Assembly: GCF_048544455.1 (NCBI RefSeq)
Contig: NC_133536.1
Location: 166,332,825-166,396,824, forward strand
DNA: 64,000 nt
Origin: Silene latifolia
Lineage: Eukaryota; Streptophyta; Magnoliopsida; Caryophyllales; Caryophyllaceae
Direction of reading: 5' to 3'
Of this stretch, positions 44,747 through 58,574 are shown one piece after another (the first letter of the stretch is position 1; each line of letters opens with the position of its first letter). The notes beneath the pieces are model-generated. The model made no database searches, was not told the origin of the DNA, and saw nothing but the letters and a program-made list of their open reading frames with translations. Made by a program: the position numbers and the translations under genes.

Positions 44747-44754
44747 ATATAAAA
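44747..44754 (+). promoter_or_regulatory. TATA box of the DWNN/RING gene
   Basis: ATATAAAA, about 130 bp upstream of the ATG at 44879, followed by a C/T/A-rich leader. This fits a transcription start near 44780. Confidence 0.65.
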
Positions 44755-44878
44755 GCAACAAAAAAGCTCAACCCCTAAATACTACTCCGCTCGTACGTTT
44801 CTTACACTTCATTCTACTTTGTCAGCAAACTTCATCAATCATCCCTAACCTCTTTACAAAAATCTTAGGGTTTCCGCC

Positions 44879-47800
44879 ATGGCAGTTCGCTTCAAGTTTA
44901 GGAGTTCACCAAATTTCGACACCATTGATATCGGACAACAACCTTCTATCTCAATTCGCGATCTTAAATCCAAAATCGTATTGAAAAACCATCTCAATCT
45001 CTCTCACGGTTTCGATCTTGTCTTCTGCGATTCTATCTCCGGCACAGGTCTAATCAATTTTTTATTGATTATTCAATTTGTCGAGTTTTTTTTTTTTTCA
45101 TCATAAATTTTGTGTATGATGAATTTTGATTGTTTTGTTGTTGTAATTCATGCAGAGTATACCGACGAGAACACTCGAATTGCTAGCGGTTCGAGTGTCA
45201 TCGTCAAGCGAGTTCCAGCCAAGTCGTGTCCGTCTCCTAGGTGATTCGAACGGATTTGATATTGTTAATTTCATTGTGTTTATGCTGACAGTTTAATTCT
45301 TCCACATGAAATTTCGATTTCTATTATATGATTTTTGTTTGCATTGCTGTTTGTCTCAGTTTTGGCTGTTTTATAAACTTCTTGTCAGTTTTTTAATTAT
45401 GTTTGATGATGCTATATGTGAATTGTGGTTTATGTTACATTGAATGCTGTATTTTGTTCATAACAACGGCTTGATCGTTTTTGTTAATATGTTGAGAAGC
45501 TGCAGTGTACAATCTTTCCGTCTGTTGATTGTTTATGTGATTACGTGTTTGTTTTGTAATTTCAGCTTGTTTTGTTGTTTGGCTAACCTTTGATTATGTT
45601 ATTTGGTGGATTTATTAGAAGTAGAATAGTACATATAAATATATTGTCGGTAATCATGTTGTGAATAGTAGCGCGGGAAATTTTGTCTGTTTATTTTCTG
45701 TTGAGTTAGGATATAAATAGAGCTGAACTTGACGTTCCACATTGGAGATTGCATGCGAAAACTGGAATTTTAGTTACATGAATCCGTTAAGGGTAATCCA
45801 AGTCATTTTGTTGGATGTTTCAATTTCTGTCTTTTTGTGGCAGTTTACATGTTTGTTGATGTTATCTGTGAAATGTGGTTTATGTTTAATAGAACGCTGT
45901 GTGGCTTGCCAATGGTTTCTTAATAGCAACCGGTAGTTGTTATGTAAACATGTTCAGAAGCAGCAGCATGCAATCTTTTCGTCTATTGATCGCCTATGCG
46001 TATGTTTTTTAATAACACGCAATGCTTTTTTGTTTGAGTAAGTTTAGGTTATGTTAATTGGTGGATTTATTAGAAGCTGAATATAGCAGACTATTAATTT
46101 ACTTTAGGGTGTCTGATAGTCATGTTATGACTTCTTGTTTGTGAGATTTTACCTATTTATACTTTGTTGAGTTAGGATATAAATAAAGCTGGACTTGATG
46201 TTCGACATCGGAAATTGCATGCCATGATTGGAATGTTAGTTGCATTAACTTGATAAGGAGACTGTTAGAACGCGCCAAAAAATAAAATAAGGAGACTGTT
46301 AGTTAGGGTCTACTATCAGAGGTTCTCAATTAGTTAAACCTAAAAATTGTTATAAATCTGAACCACTATAATAATACTGACCATGATGACTTCAGTCAGA
46401 GTATCTCATATTTTGTTAAAAATATATCTTCATCTTTGCATATCATTGTCGTCTGTGTCCTTAATTCCCCATAAATGAATATGGTCAAAACTCAAATCTT
46501 ATCTGAATGTTTCGTTAACTTGCTTGTGCATGATTCTTGTCTCTTCATATTAGATAACGAATGAATACTCGTTTATCAGAGTAAAATTTCCTAAAGGGTC
46601 CAAGATTCTATAATATCGTGGAATTTAATGAGCCTAGCAATCACGTGTTTCAAATTTGACACGTATCGTATCTTCCAGCTCCCTATCAAAAGCATGGTCA
46701 GCTGTATATGATGACTTACCACCAGTTCAACATGCTTTAGAATTTGATGCTCATTTAGCACATTAATCCCACACGCGTTCTTGTCAATAAATAACATGGT
46801 TGATTATTGGTAATAATGATCATGTGGATGTGACCTGGGATTATGACATGGCAACATTTCTTCAATTCCGTTTCTTTTTTGTAAACCCCTTCTGGTGTGG
46901 TAATGATACTTAACAATAGTAATGGCGATCAATATATTTTGATCCTTATCCGAGGGCATTTTCTTTTGATTTTAGACTTTTAGTTGTCTACTGACAAAGC
47001 TTTAGTGTACACCGAGTTTCTGAGCACCCCTAAAATTTCATTTCAATGGCGAAGAGTGTTGACGTGTTTCCAGTTCCAAGCGAAACCACGTTGTATTTTT
47101 ATTTTTTTTTTATTTTGAGTGGGGTCATTCATTTTTTTGGTAGTGTGATGGGATGAATAGGCCACTGAACTTTCCTATGCTCCATGTACTTTGGAATAGC
47201 AGTCCATCGACATAATTAATATGTTATCCAATAAACAATATCTATATGTTGCTTGAATTTGGTCGTGTACTTCCGACCTGTTTATCTCGCCATATGCGGG
47301 AGCGTTTCGAGCCTTGGAACATGGAAGTAATGTTCTGGCTGAAAGATTAACGCACTTTGGCACTTTAGATTGTCATTCTTTATATGCAGCATACTATACC
47401 TAAGTTTGGTAAGAAAGGGGCAGTTTATGCAGCTGTTTCCCCTTTTTGAGGAGTAGCAACTCTGGCATGCAGATGATCTGTATATTACTTTACTTTCGAT
47501 GTTGTAGTCAGGAGGTTAGATATCTTTCGATTTTCTCAACACCTCCTTCTTGTTGTTAAATCTATGTTGCGATTCAGAATGGTATTGTAGCCGTGTCTAA
47601 TTTGGACTTTATCTGCCTCGGGATATAAGTTCATTTAACAATATTCTTTATTGGGTCTATGGGTACCTTACCTTGCTCTGTTTACAAATAAAAAACTGAT
47701 TGTCATTAAATGTGCCTAGATTAGTAGATTGTATAATCTCATAAATACTTCAGTTTATTATTCATTATATTTGTCTGTATCTCACATGAAAGAAGTTATT

Positions 47801-50800
47801 GCAGGGAATTTGATATTCCGGCTGCCCATGTTGATAGTGGGGATGCTTATCTTGTAAATGCTGATGCACATTATGTAAATGCTGATGAGCCCCCTGTTCT
47901 GGTATGTGAAGGATACCTGATACCAATGTCAATTTGCAACATATTTTTCCATCACACTATAAAAATTTCCTGTTTTGCCACATCACTGTGCTCATTCCTA
48001 AACCTAGTCGGCAAACGGGGTAGTAGAGTTGATATATCTCAAGGACAAATGACTGTTTGCCGATGTGCATATGATAATTTGAGATGCTCTCTTCTTTGTC
48101 TTATTCATCGGTGGTTGGTATAGAGATAGTCTTGCAAAATTTTCTCTGAATTTTTAGAGAGAAAAATCACGGCTTAAAGACCAAAAATGGTGTACGAATT
48201 ATCTTTGTAAAAGAAAGTAAATTTCTCAAATTTTCCTTATTAACAAATTGCAAAATCTTATAATAATAATGTTAATAATATTAGAAACTAAAATATCAAA
48301 CCTGGTCATCTAATGGCAAGGATAAGTGGATAACGAGGCTTCTGTTCAGCCCTGTTATCTTTCGTAAGATTTATAAGCTATTACAGCTGAAGGGTTCCTG
48401 AAATTGTGGAAGAGGTGCTTCCGTTGAAATTAGCCAATTTTTGTCCCTTCTCTTGAGAGAGGGAGGGTTATGAAGAGAGAGCTATTACTATAAGTCTATA
48501 AGTACAAGAACCTAACATCTATTTCTCCTCCTTGCTTCTGGTATAAATCTAGCATCAGTCACTGAGTGGAAATCTTGGTTGTTAATTTCATCCAAGTTAA
48601 TTGGGCAATATGGTAATTGTTTGTTATTGAGCATCATCTTGTTTCTGGTCCAGGCATCATTATAATCTATTGTCATTGGCAAAATTAAGTATTGTGACGC
48701 ATTTTAATAGCTCATAGTACTTTTTTTGTTTTGTTTTTTAATTGATATGTTGTTCTTCTGTATCCCTTGTATAAGTTCAATGTATTACTAACGAACACTC
48801 TTGGCTTGATTTTCATAAAAAATATTATCCGTGCTCAACGAACACATCTAAATTAAACCCGTAGTTATTAGAGGTGAGAATGTGAGATAGTTATGAGAGC
48901 AATAAATTACACATTTTTAGTATGATGGCATGCGCTATCATACCGTCTATAGTTTTTTTGGCGAGTGTTTGAGTATAATATTTTATTTATGTGTTTGTTT
49001 CCCATTTTCAGACGTTTCACATTATGAATTTGGGAACTTTTGTGGGGTAAATTTGTACTGATGCCAAATGTGTGGATTTTTTTAATTATGTGGCCGTTTT
49101 GCAGGATTTTGGAGTAAACGAGTGTGATGATTTCGGTGTTGACTTGTGTCCGCCTCCTGTCGCAAATTTATCTGATTATTATAACCTTGCATATAATTTC
49201 AATGACAAGAGAGACTCTCTCTCTAGAAGGTACAATATTCCCAAATTAACATAAAAGGCAGTGTGTTGAACATATCATTTCTTGAGCTTCTGGATGCTGA
49301 TAGTTATATTTGCTTTTGACTGATACAGAGCCGTAGCTGCAAAAAATGCTGAGGAGAGCTTTGAAATGCCGCTTGAGCTGAAGTGTCCCCTATGTACAAC
49401 CGCTTTTAAAGAGGCTGTCATGATACCATGCTGTCAGCATAGCTTTTGTGAAAGTTGTAAGATTTTCTGTCGATGTTGTCCTTTGGATTTATTTGCTCCT
49501 GGATTTATCCCATCAAACTGTTTCTTTGCCTAACTCTTTAAAATGAACATCAAGTTGTGAAGTTCTTTTACAAAAAAATTTAGATTCTTGTAATTTGGAA
49601 TGTTTTCAATGGAATCTAGGGAGACAGCTTTATAAAAATAAAGCTGTGTTTGCTTTGCATGATGATTATAAAATCCCTCAATTAAATTATCGAAGATCTG
49701 GCTTGTAAATGTATAACCCTTTCCCCCGTCCGGGACATGCAAATTCTTGTACCTCAACCCTGCTATCTTTCAGAGTATGAAGGATAATAAAAAAATCTTC
49801 ATTCCTTGCTGCCTAAGCAGAAGTGCACAATTGTATCACATTAAATCTCGGTCAATTTATGCTTGTTATTTGCTTTCGGCTTTCTTTTGATGGGGTTGTT
49901 CTCTTAGCGTTGTAATTATCATTGACAGGTATTCATCTAGCATTGGTTCAAAACTCCAGATGTCCTATGTGTTCTTCCACCAAATGCAAACCTGAAGATT
50001 TACTGCCAAATCTTTCACTTAGGCAAACGATCAAACGGTTTCTGGAATCTCAAGACTTGAACAATGGCTTGGAAAAGGATCTTGATAGATATGCACCAGG
50101 TCTTATGCCAAATCCGATATCTATAGTCGAGGAAATTCGCATTTAACATATGACATTTCTGCCTCAAGTTTGATAGAGCTCGTTGGATGCAACCGTACGT
50201 AACCATTTACTTGATTTTTTGTATAGATGGTGAATCTGGAATTCAAACAAGGCAGCTGTCTTATGCTCCGACTGTTCAACCAAGAGATTTGCGGCTAAAC
50301 CGGTGTGCAACTAGAGTATCAGACAAGTTACAGAGTAATACAAAACGTTACCCTGTTGCATTGGACGATTGCACAGAGTTTCAAGGGGAAAATGAGCCCT
50401 TAAGAACATCTGGAGCAAATGAGGAAGGTGATTGCATAAATCTTTCTTCTGCCGTATAACTATGACAGTTAACAAACTGATCAGGTGTCAAGATTTGCGG
50501 ACTTAGTTAAATTGCGATACTAGAAATAAAAATGGTTTTCTGTAAGAGTAAGGCATTATGTTTTGGTATCCTTTTCTGCTGATATATTTTATGTTCTAAC
50601 ACTCAAAAAAATTCTTTCTGCAGCAAATTCTTCCACCAAGAAGGGGCAGACTTTTTGTGATGTTACTGAAGGTATGATCTGTCTTTAGAAGTTTTTTTTT
50701 ACTGTATTTATAATGATGTTTCTAGATTGAGCTCCAAATCTTAATACTGCAATCATGCCATTCCTCCAGGTGGTGAAAGGAATTTCATAACTCCTGGCAG

Positions 50801-53800
50801 ACTAAACAAGGTAGTTACTAGTATCTTCCAATTAATGCATAATCTTGTTCAAGCATAACTGAAAGTGCTATCTGCTTTTCCAGAACCTCAGGGATTGTCT
50901 TCATTTCTCTCGCTTACTCTTTTAACATGTTGTCTCAGAGAATGCTGAGCTATATAATTTCCTTGGATATGGCTAGTCACAATTTTAAGAGGCTTCCTCA
51001 TTATATACGTTGTAGTTAGCTTGCTGCACTACTTATTGGTGAAGCATTTAGGCGCCCTTGAGCATGAGTCTATTTAGATTTCTTTCTGGAGATTCCCCTG
51101 TTGAACATGTATGTCTTGCTCTTCAACTGTGAAAATTAAGTTAGATAATGCTATCATGTCTGTTCTCGCTGTACTGGCTGGCAATGTGTTCATATATACT
51201 TTTGACACACGTGATGGAACCCACTTAGACCCAGCTTCTGTAAGAGGCCATTTCTTCGGATTATATGATTTATAAAGAAAATTTTCATCTTTGTCAAAAG
51301 TTCCCCAATTCTGGTTCTTTAAACAATGGTGTTAATACACTGATACCATAATAGTAATCCCGTTAGGGTGCAGTGTTAGGGTTATAGGCTTCTTCTTGGG
51401 GGTCCTTATAGGTCAATTATCAATTTACTATGTCGCTTTTAGGAAGTGCATGAGTGTTTACCTATGCGGTTATATGTTTTTGACCTCTCATTTAGTGCCT
51501 TGAGTTTAACTTCAGAGGATTTAGTCAATCATACAAAAGCAAGAACTCTAAGCAATACATTGAGTTGTGTTTTGATGCTCGTGGACAACAATATAGATAA
51601 AGCAACCCCATCGCTTGCTATTTCTTGGTGCATTTTGAGCTTTTTTTTTTGTTTTTCCTTTTTCCCCCCTTGTAAATTTAGTACGTTATGTAAGAATGTG
51701 CATAGCTTATTAAATTGAATTTTTATCTAAATTCAATTGATTCCTCGTTATCAAGAACAGTAGTCTCAATACTAGTATGACACTCTTCACGCCTCTCCTA
51801 GTATCCGCACATACAGGCAGGAGCAAAATTTTCTGACTATAGGGTTAAAATTGATATTTCAGTCTTCATATTAGTATGACGATTAATGTAGAGGTTTAAC
51901 TTTAACCTTGCTAAGCTTTGTGAATTGGGCCTCAATTTCTATTACGCCAATAAACAACTTACAAAATGCGGCTGTTTACTCTCCCTGTATGTTCACTTGC
52001 TGATAGTCATAGGTCTAAGCTGCTTAAACCCACAAGTCACCATATTTTAGTGAAAGTTCAAGTCCTCACATAATCATTAGTCACTAGTTTGATTTCATTA
52101 ATAATTTGTTTGTAACACCGACTATTATCAGTAGGTAATAGGGGAGTTTGGCTATCAGAAATTAATAGTGTAAATGTGAGTTTATTTTGAGGATTGGTAC
52201 TGGTTACACTATCCAGATTCCAGTCTTAATAACGTGAGCCGAGATTTCTGGATCTGTCATTTTTTCTAAAACTCCACTACTATCACCCTTCCTCTCAAGT
52301 CTGCTGTAGTAACTTAGGATGCTGGTCGGTGATTAAATGATATGGCTAAATGCTTTCCTTGTATGTTGTTAACACATATCTTTCTCTAACTGAGACAATG
52401 TTCAGAATACATCCCTGTGTTCTCATTCCCTTCTCATCATCTGTTATCCAATTGACCAATTGCAATTATGAGTCTGGTGACTAAATTTTCAGTTCCAATC
52501 ATGTACTTTCATGAGTGAAACTGCCACTTAATTTAGATTTTAGTTATTTTTTAGAAACTCAGTGTATGTTTAAAAATTTAATATATTGTCATCCAGGGCT
52601 TGCGAACATGCTACAGGTGCGGGTCTCCGGATCATTTGATTAGAGACTGCCCTGCTGCTGCAAGTTCTCACACTAGCGATTGGTGCGGTATGGCTCCTGT
52701 AATAAGTATCTAGTTTATGTTTTTCCTTGCCCCGCCGTTAAATAGAATAATAACATATTTTGCTGGCAAACTTACTTGTCTGATGTTCCTACCTCTTCTT
52801 GAAACCCAGGGAATGTTCCTTTTCAAGGGGGTTTTCCAGGTTATGCACCACAGTACTGGCCCGGTAATTCTCAACATGGAAGGCCCCTTTATGACATGTA
52901 CTGTGGCCCTGAAATGATGTACAATACCAACATGGCTGCTACTACACCATATGCATTTTCTCCCTACACCTCATCAATGTTCACGGGGTATCAAGTTACT
53001 AGGTAACTGCTTGCTGTTCTTTTTTCATTTCATTTGATTTTAAATTTTGACATATTCGTGCTTGTTCTCCTCGACTTGAGCTAATTTTTTCTCCTTCTTT
53101 TTGGAATATTAGAGACAAAATACCAACATACCCTAAATGCCCTTTTATATAGATGTCGCCTTTCCGGTGATCCCTCAATATTTGCTCTTTTGATTTTGAT
53201 AGTGTTTGAGAACTAGCATCGCTTTGGAATCCATCATTTGATTTCTGGATAGAGATTTGAAATTCAAATCTCTTGTTTGGGAGATGTGAGATTCAAATTC
53301 AGAATTTACTAGTGGAGTTATATATACATTTTCAAAGTGAAATCTAAAGAAGTAAAAATATGATGATCATGGTTATTTTACTTCTTGAATCACTACATCT
53401 TCTATAGTTCAATTGGTCACATCATGATTATTTTACATCTTGGATCACTATTCACTTCATCTTCTATAGTTCTATTGGTCACATACTCACATTATCTTTC
53501 CTATGTTCTACTCATATGGTCACTATTGTCAGCAAACATTGATGACAGTGAACAGAACTGGTGGCGAGTCTTAGCAAACACTAACTGATTCTTATAGAAC
53601 ACGTGAAAAGGATGATGAAGAGAATTTTGTAGGCAATTCTATTGACAAGAGTGAGAAGAAATCGTTGGTGATGGATCTGTGGAAAGGGTGGATAGGGGAA
53701 CTGTGGAGAGAGAAACAACTGACGAGGGGAGAGTTAGTTGAATTTCCGAACGAGAGGAGATAGTGTTATTTGTTGTGGACTCCTAAATTCTTTTAAATTC

Positions 53801-56800
53801 TAAAATTTTTGGCTCAGTTCCAAATTTTAGAATAATTCGATAAGAGTTGAATTTGGCATATTCCCAATATGGTATTTATGCCAAATTCAGAATTGAGAAT
53901 TATATAAGAGTTTCTAAGCGGAATCCTAGAATAATGTAAGACTACTACCATTTTCTTTTGTTAGATTTCGAAACTGATCGTTTAATTTGGACAAACAAAG
54001 ATGGAAGTGCGTTAATTATTTGGGATGAGAGGGCTTGGGTCATGGGAGAGATGGTTGTTAGATCATGTACTTACGAGACAAACACGAATTTATTAAACAG
54101 TCAAGATGTATGATTTTGCCAGGTTGCTTCAAAACAACCATTAGGTAGTTGTGCACTTGTGCATTGTTGACTCCATTCCGGATGCAGTGCGAAAAGCACT
54201 ATCCTTTGGCTTTTGAAGATTTTGATATTAAGCAAATTGGATTAGTACGCTATATGCGCTTTTTTTTATATTTTTTTTATCGTGAGAGTGCCATAGGTGA
54301 TTCTTGATTTAATCATTGTGAAAAGGACATTCAAAAATCAATTCCTTTGAGATGAGTCAACATCCAACACCGGGATAATGTTGCTTATGTAGGACCCCCT
54401 TACCCTAGAATAGGCAGAAGCATTTGAAGCATCAGGGTAAAGTTCTCGTAGTTTTACCATAATGTAATACTGTATTTATATTTGAAAAATCTGAACCTGT
54501 TTCTTCTGAGTTAGTTTCATAACAAACCCACTTCTATACAGCCTTTGTAACTTGTCATGTAAAATAGTTTTTTTCAAGAAATACTTGAATCATTTAATAA
54601 CAGAAACATGTCTTTTCATGGGCAGTGCTAGGAATACTAATAATATTGGACTTTTTCTACATGGAAAATCAAAATCTGTATGATACAAATGGGATTTGGT
54701 TAGGAATTCTTAACAGTATCTAGACAACCTGTTTTTCCCGAATAACTTTATTCAGGTCAATTTCCTGTGGATATAATATATACAGTATTTATTACTGCTT
54801 CGTTAATAAAAAAGCATATATACCCTTGTTGATCTCTCAGAAATTTGATAAAAGCGACTTGTTAATTAGGCAAATCACAGTGATTGAGGTGGATATACTA
54901 CCTCTGATTTTGTATATGCCATTCTTGCTTTTTGAGACACACACACTTCTATCTTCTATATCTTTCAAAGTATATGGGTAAATATCATGAAATGTATATT
55001 CATATGAAACCTCTTTTTGTGAGGAATTTTGTGGTATAATTTTTACGATTTTTTAACTGATGTATTTTTGTAAAAATTAAAGTCAAAGGTTCATCTTGAA
55101 AACAAAACGTCATATAAAAAAATGGAGGGAGTATCTCGTATCCGAGAGCTAACTGTTCGGTGTTCGCCCTGTCAATCCTCTAGTTACCCAAACTCAATTT
55201 TGTCCATGAACTATTTGTGTCTGAATTGGCTGATTTTGAAGACTCAGAGGATGAGTTGTGATTCGGTGTGAAATATGACCTCGAACCCAGAGCTAGCTGG
55301 TTCTTCCTTAAATGCGTTGAGGGGCAGCAGTTGACTGGATTTCTAGGAGTTAAGTTAAGCACTCTCTAGGTGTGGGCTGCGAGAGCGATTCAAATAGAGG
55401 CAAACTCTGAATGCTGGATTGACCTCCAGATAATAGGGGTTGACTTAATAAATTTCTTGGTGTTGGTAGGCTTTGTTTCTACAGAGTATTCCTCTGAATA
55501 AGTGGTTGGCTTGAAAGCACTTAATTAATATCTCAAAGGACAAATTTTGATGTTTTGCTAATGACACAGTGGATCCTTGCAACCGGGAGGTATGGGATTA
55601 GTCTCTGGGATCATTGCTCCTCAAATGAATCAATCAAATCTCCCGGGGCTCATGGGATGTGCAAGACAGCAACGGATTCATAGTGAAGCATTTGAAAGGT
55701 ATTCTGATAGTGCTATTAATCTATTTTTAGTTTTTTTAATCATTGCATATTGCAGGATAAAAACTATTTCCTCCATCCGAGTAGGTTTACATTTTTTTCA
55801 AATCTTCGATGAAGATTTGGAGAAACGTAAACAACCTAATGCAATGGAGGGAGTATTACTCTGTTGGTTTTTGAGCCATCTTCACTCAAATGAGTGTCAT
55901 ATGTGCAATGTGCTGAATCGTTATTATATGGTTTGTCTCATGTGCTCCTTTTCTAGTGATATTTATGCTATTAAATATCATGGGGAGACTTGATCTCATA
56001 ATTGGTTGTGTGACATAAACACACCACATACCTCCTTTGGGTGAGGTAACCTTTTAAACCCTTAGCTGCTATATTGTGTCATAGCACAGAGTAATAGCAT
56101 GGTCATTATAACAATTGACTTGCATCATGTCACCCATTCTAGTGGAGCTCTAAGGTTTACGATCCATATTTCCCTTGCTTTCTATTTGTCAATGCTTGGA
56201 GTTGTTGAGAACTAATATTCTATGAATATAAGGAAGCGATAGAATACAGTCTGCATGTTATACACAATATTCTTGCTATATATAGACAGGCAGGAGGGTT
56301 TCATTCTAGGCCCTAGCATAAACTTTATTTCTAGTGGCCGAAGTTAGAGTGGGTAGGTTTAGAAAATTCTGTAACGGCTTCATTTTATTTTTTCAGAGAA
56401 GCGTTTGATCAGGACCACAATGCCAATGGGCAGCTTGATAATGCAGAAAGAGGCCTAAATCACTCTGGTGACAGCTTTACCAGAAGATCAGAAAGAAATC
56501 ATAGAAGTCACGAGCGTTCAGATGATGATAAATACTCGAATGGAAAGAGACAAGAGAGGGTATCGCGCTCCTCAGAGGGTGGGCGAAATCTCAGAAATGC
56601 TCAGCTTGATGAGTCAACTTCTGAAAAACATGTGCCTGATAGCAGGAGTCGACCTCCAGTGGAGAGACATAAGAATTTCTTTAGAAGCTCCAAAAGACAG
56701 GAGGATATGAGAGAACAACGTGAGAGCGATTCTAATCAAAACCATCATCACTCAAACAGAAAGAGCACTCAATTGAGGAGGGACCATGAAAGAAGATCTC

Positions 56801-57009
56801 GTCGAGAATTCGACAGCCACCTTCAGTCTGGCTTAGAGCCTACTTCCAGCAGTGATGGAAGGCATAGACGGGACGAACCGGGTCCTAAATCTAAACATTC
56901 GAAGCCCAATGGTAAGGACTTGTATCATGAGCATGGGAAGGTGAAAAAATATTCTTATGATGATTATGGAGAGGATTCCCATCCTCATAAGCGAAAAAGA
57001 TATTATTAG
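44879..57009 (+). CDS. DWNN-domain RING E3 ubiquitin ligase (RBBP6/PQT3-like), 13 coding exons, 696 aa
   Basis: Exons: 44879-45047, 45156-45240, 47805-47901, 49105-49229, 49329-49456, 49929-50099, 50227-50427, 50624-50671, 50770-50810, 52597-52687, 52810-53002, 55570-55698, 56397-57009. All introns are GT-AG, phases agree and the sum is 2091 nt. Residues 1-84 form a DWNN (ubiquitin-like) domain (MAVRFKFRSSPNFDTIDI; IRDLKSKIVLKNHL). Residues 178-216 are a C3HC4 RING: C178, C181, C194, H196, C199, C202, C213, C216. Residues 360-373 are a CCHC knuckle: C360, C363, H368, C373. Residues 494-696 are Arg/Ser/Lys-rich, ending KRKRYY. The family ubiquitinates nuclear proteins and is tied to pre-mRNA 3' processing (RBBP6/Mpe1) and stress tolerance (PQT3). 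In RBBP6 and PQT3 the knuckle precedes the RING; here it follows. No disabling mutation is seen. Splice sites are my prediction. Confidence 0.9.
45380..46300. repeat. Old tandem duplication (about 460 bp unit) in intron 2
   Basis: Anchors such as GGTGGATTTATTAGAAG (45605 and 46060) and GTTGAGTTAGGATATAAATA (45700 and 46165) repeat at 455-465 bp. The copies are diverged. Confidence 0.75.
53367..53490. repeat. Short tandem repeat (about 60 bp, two copies) in intron 11
   Basis: The phrase TTATTTTAC(T/A)TCTTG(A/G)ATCACTA...TTCTATAGTTC(A/T)ATTGGTCACAT occurs twice in tandem. Confidence 0.7.
54898..55131. mobile_element. Stowaway-like MITE in intron 11
   Basis: Left end CTACCTCTGATTTTGTATATG; right end (reverse complement) CTCCCTCCATTTTTTTATATG; TA on both sides (54896-54897 and 55132-55133). 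The 234-bp AT-rich body has no coding. This is the Stowaway pattern (TA target, CTCCCTCC ends). Confidence 0.8.
55767..55853. mobile_element. Short Stowaway-like MITE in intron 12
   Basis: About 87 bp between TA dinucleotides (55765-55766 and 55854-55855), ends TTTCCTCCATCCGAGTAGG and (reverse complement) CTCCCTCCATTGCATTAGG, with a hairpin centre CAAATCTTCGATGAAGATTTG. Confidence 0.75.
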
Positions 57010-57627
57010 AGCTGCTAATACATGTTTGTTGAGGTAATAGTGTATATTAAAAGACCACATTTAGAAAAGACCACATTTCTTTCTTGATCATCTTTGAATA
57101 TTGGTGAGATTACTGTATCAGCATAGTTTATAGGGGGGGTATATTTTCATGTGATTTGTTGGAGTTGCATTAACCTCGGACCACACAAACTTTGAGCATG
57201 CATTTGTTTGTTCAGCTCTAATTTCTTTTTTCTTTTTTTCCCTATTTTTTTTTGACACAGATCTGGTAGAGTGCTCGGCATTGGACTACTCAATCATGAT
57301 TAACTTTTTTTATGACTCTAACCCACTTTGTTTTCTTAGCTTGAAGTTTGATGCCAGCAATTGGGTTACCAAGATGAGTTCTGTTTTTCCACAGTTTAGA
57401 TTTGGAGGCTTGTTAATGACGGCCTGGCTTGTTTTCTCCACAAGAACCTTCAAACTGATTCAGGTATGTTCAGGTAAAGTTCCATTTAAGCTATGAATGT
57501 TCCTTTTTAAGACATTCCTATCGGGTATGCATGTGGGACATGATACATTTTAGTTCCGTCAACTTTGGGACTGCACATGCTTTGTGCTTTGGTAAAGGGC
57601 AGTTGCAATTTTGACCATTAACAATTA
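57010..57627. other. 3' flank of the DWNN/RING gene
   Basis: Likely 3'UTR and downstream sequence. T-rich runs near 57220-57260. The frame 57281-57496 has no domain and is not supported. Confidence 0.5.
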
Positions 57628-57836
57628 CCCTCTCCATCCCATTTTTATTGTCCCCTTTTGACTTTGATAGTCAATTTTGACCGTTATTTTCAAAAGTTAG
57701 AATTTAAAAAAAAAAGAAAATGAAAATAGTAGTGTCAGATTAATTAAATATGAGAACTATAATATTTTACCTTCACACGTTTCCAACAAAATTACTGGTC
57801 ATGAAAATTAAAAGGGACCATATTAATGTGATGGAG
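57628..57836. mobile_element. Decayed Stowaway-like MITE
   Basis: Left CCCTCTCCATCCCATTTTTA...GTCCCCTTTT and right (reverse complement) CTCCATCACATTAATATGGT...CCCTTTT, with TA at 57626-57627 and 57837-57838. Confidence 0.65.
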
Positions 57837-58573
57837 TACTATGATTGCGCTGGTTGAGGGTCTTTTGTATGTTATAATGCTTTTCGAGCCCTTTTGTTGA
57901 GGGTAAATATGAAGGGTGACGACTGAGGACTATTAAATTAGAATTTTTAGTATCCTTTTTTTTTTTTGGAGCGGTGAGACAGGGTGCAGTGTCAAGAAGA
58001 GAGGGAGTTAGTTTGTGGTCTTTTTGCAGAGACTCTGGCAGGAAGTCTTATATTGTTTCTCTTTTAATAAATTAGATTGAGGCTGTACTAGCCCTACTGG
58101 GCTATATGAACTTTTATGAGAAGAAGATAAATAGGCTAAAGGGTAATAACAGTGTAAAGAGGTGTTAACTCTTTCATATGGATATGCGAGGAAAATTTGA
58201 ATCGGGAGAGGGGGAGAGAGATGAAGGTAAGAGGAGGAAGCTGAATACAATGGTCTGTTAAAAAGAGGTTACGAGTTAATTTATGTATGTATGCGGTATG
58301 CCAGTGCGTAGTATAAACCTGACTTTGGTAGAAGGACAAGGCCCTGAGGGAGCGGCAGTGTACTGTAGGTCTTCTTTATATGTTGAGCTTTTAGGACGTT
58401 TCATACCATAACTCCATAAATGGTGAAAGTTTTCAATTTCTTTTTTAGCATAGTTCTTGCATAGTCTATTAATCATTCAGTTGTAGGAGGCCTAAACCAA
58501 ATTACTGGGTGAGAAATGGCTACGTTAGCTATGTTCGGTTGGCTACTTTAGCTATGTTCGGTTGGCTACTTGA
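57837..58573. other. Intergenic stretch with a short tandem repeat
   Basis: No gene is supported. A 25-bp unit (TTAGCTATGTTCGGTTGGCTAC plus a linker) is repeated at about 58522-58570. Confidence 0.5.
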
Positions 58574-58574
58574 T

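Noticed and set aside
45742..45936. Open frame in intron 2 of the DWNN/RING gene
   Set aside because: It lies in the duplicated intron segment with no splice or domain support.
53385..53588. Open frame in intron 11
   Set aside because: It is produced by the short tandem repeat and has no homology I can see.
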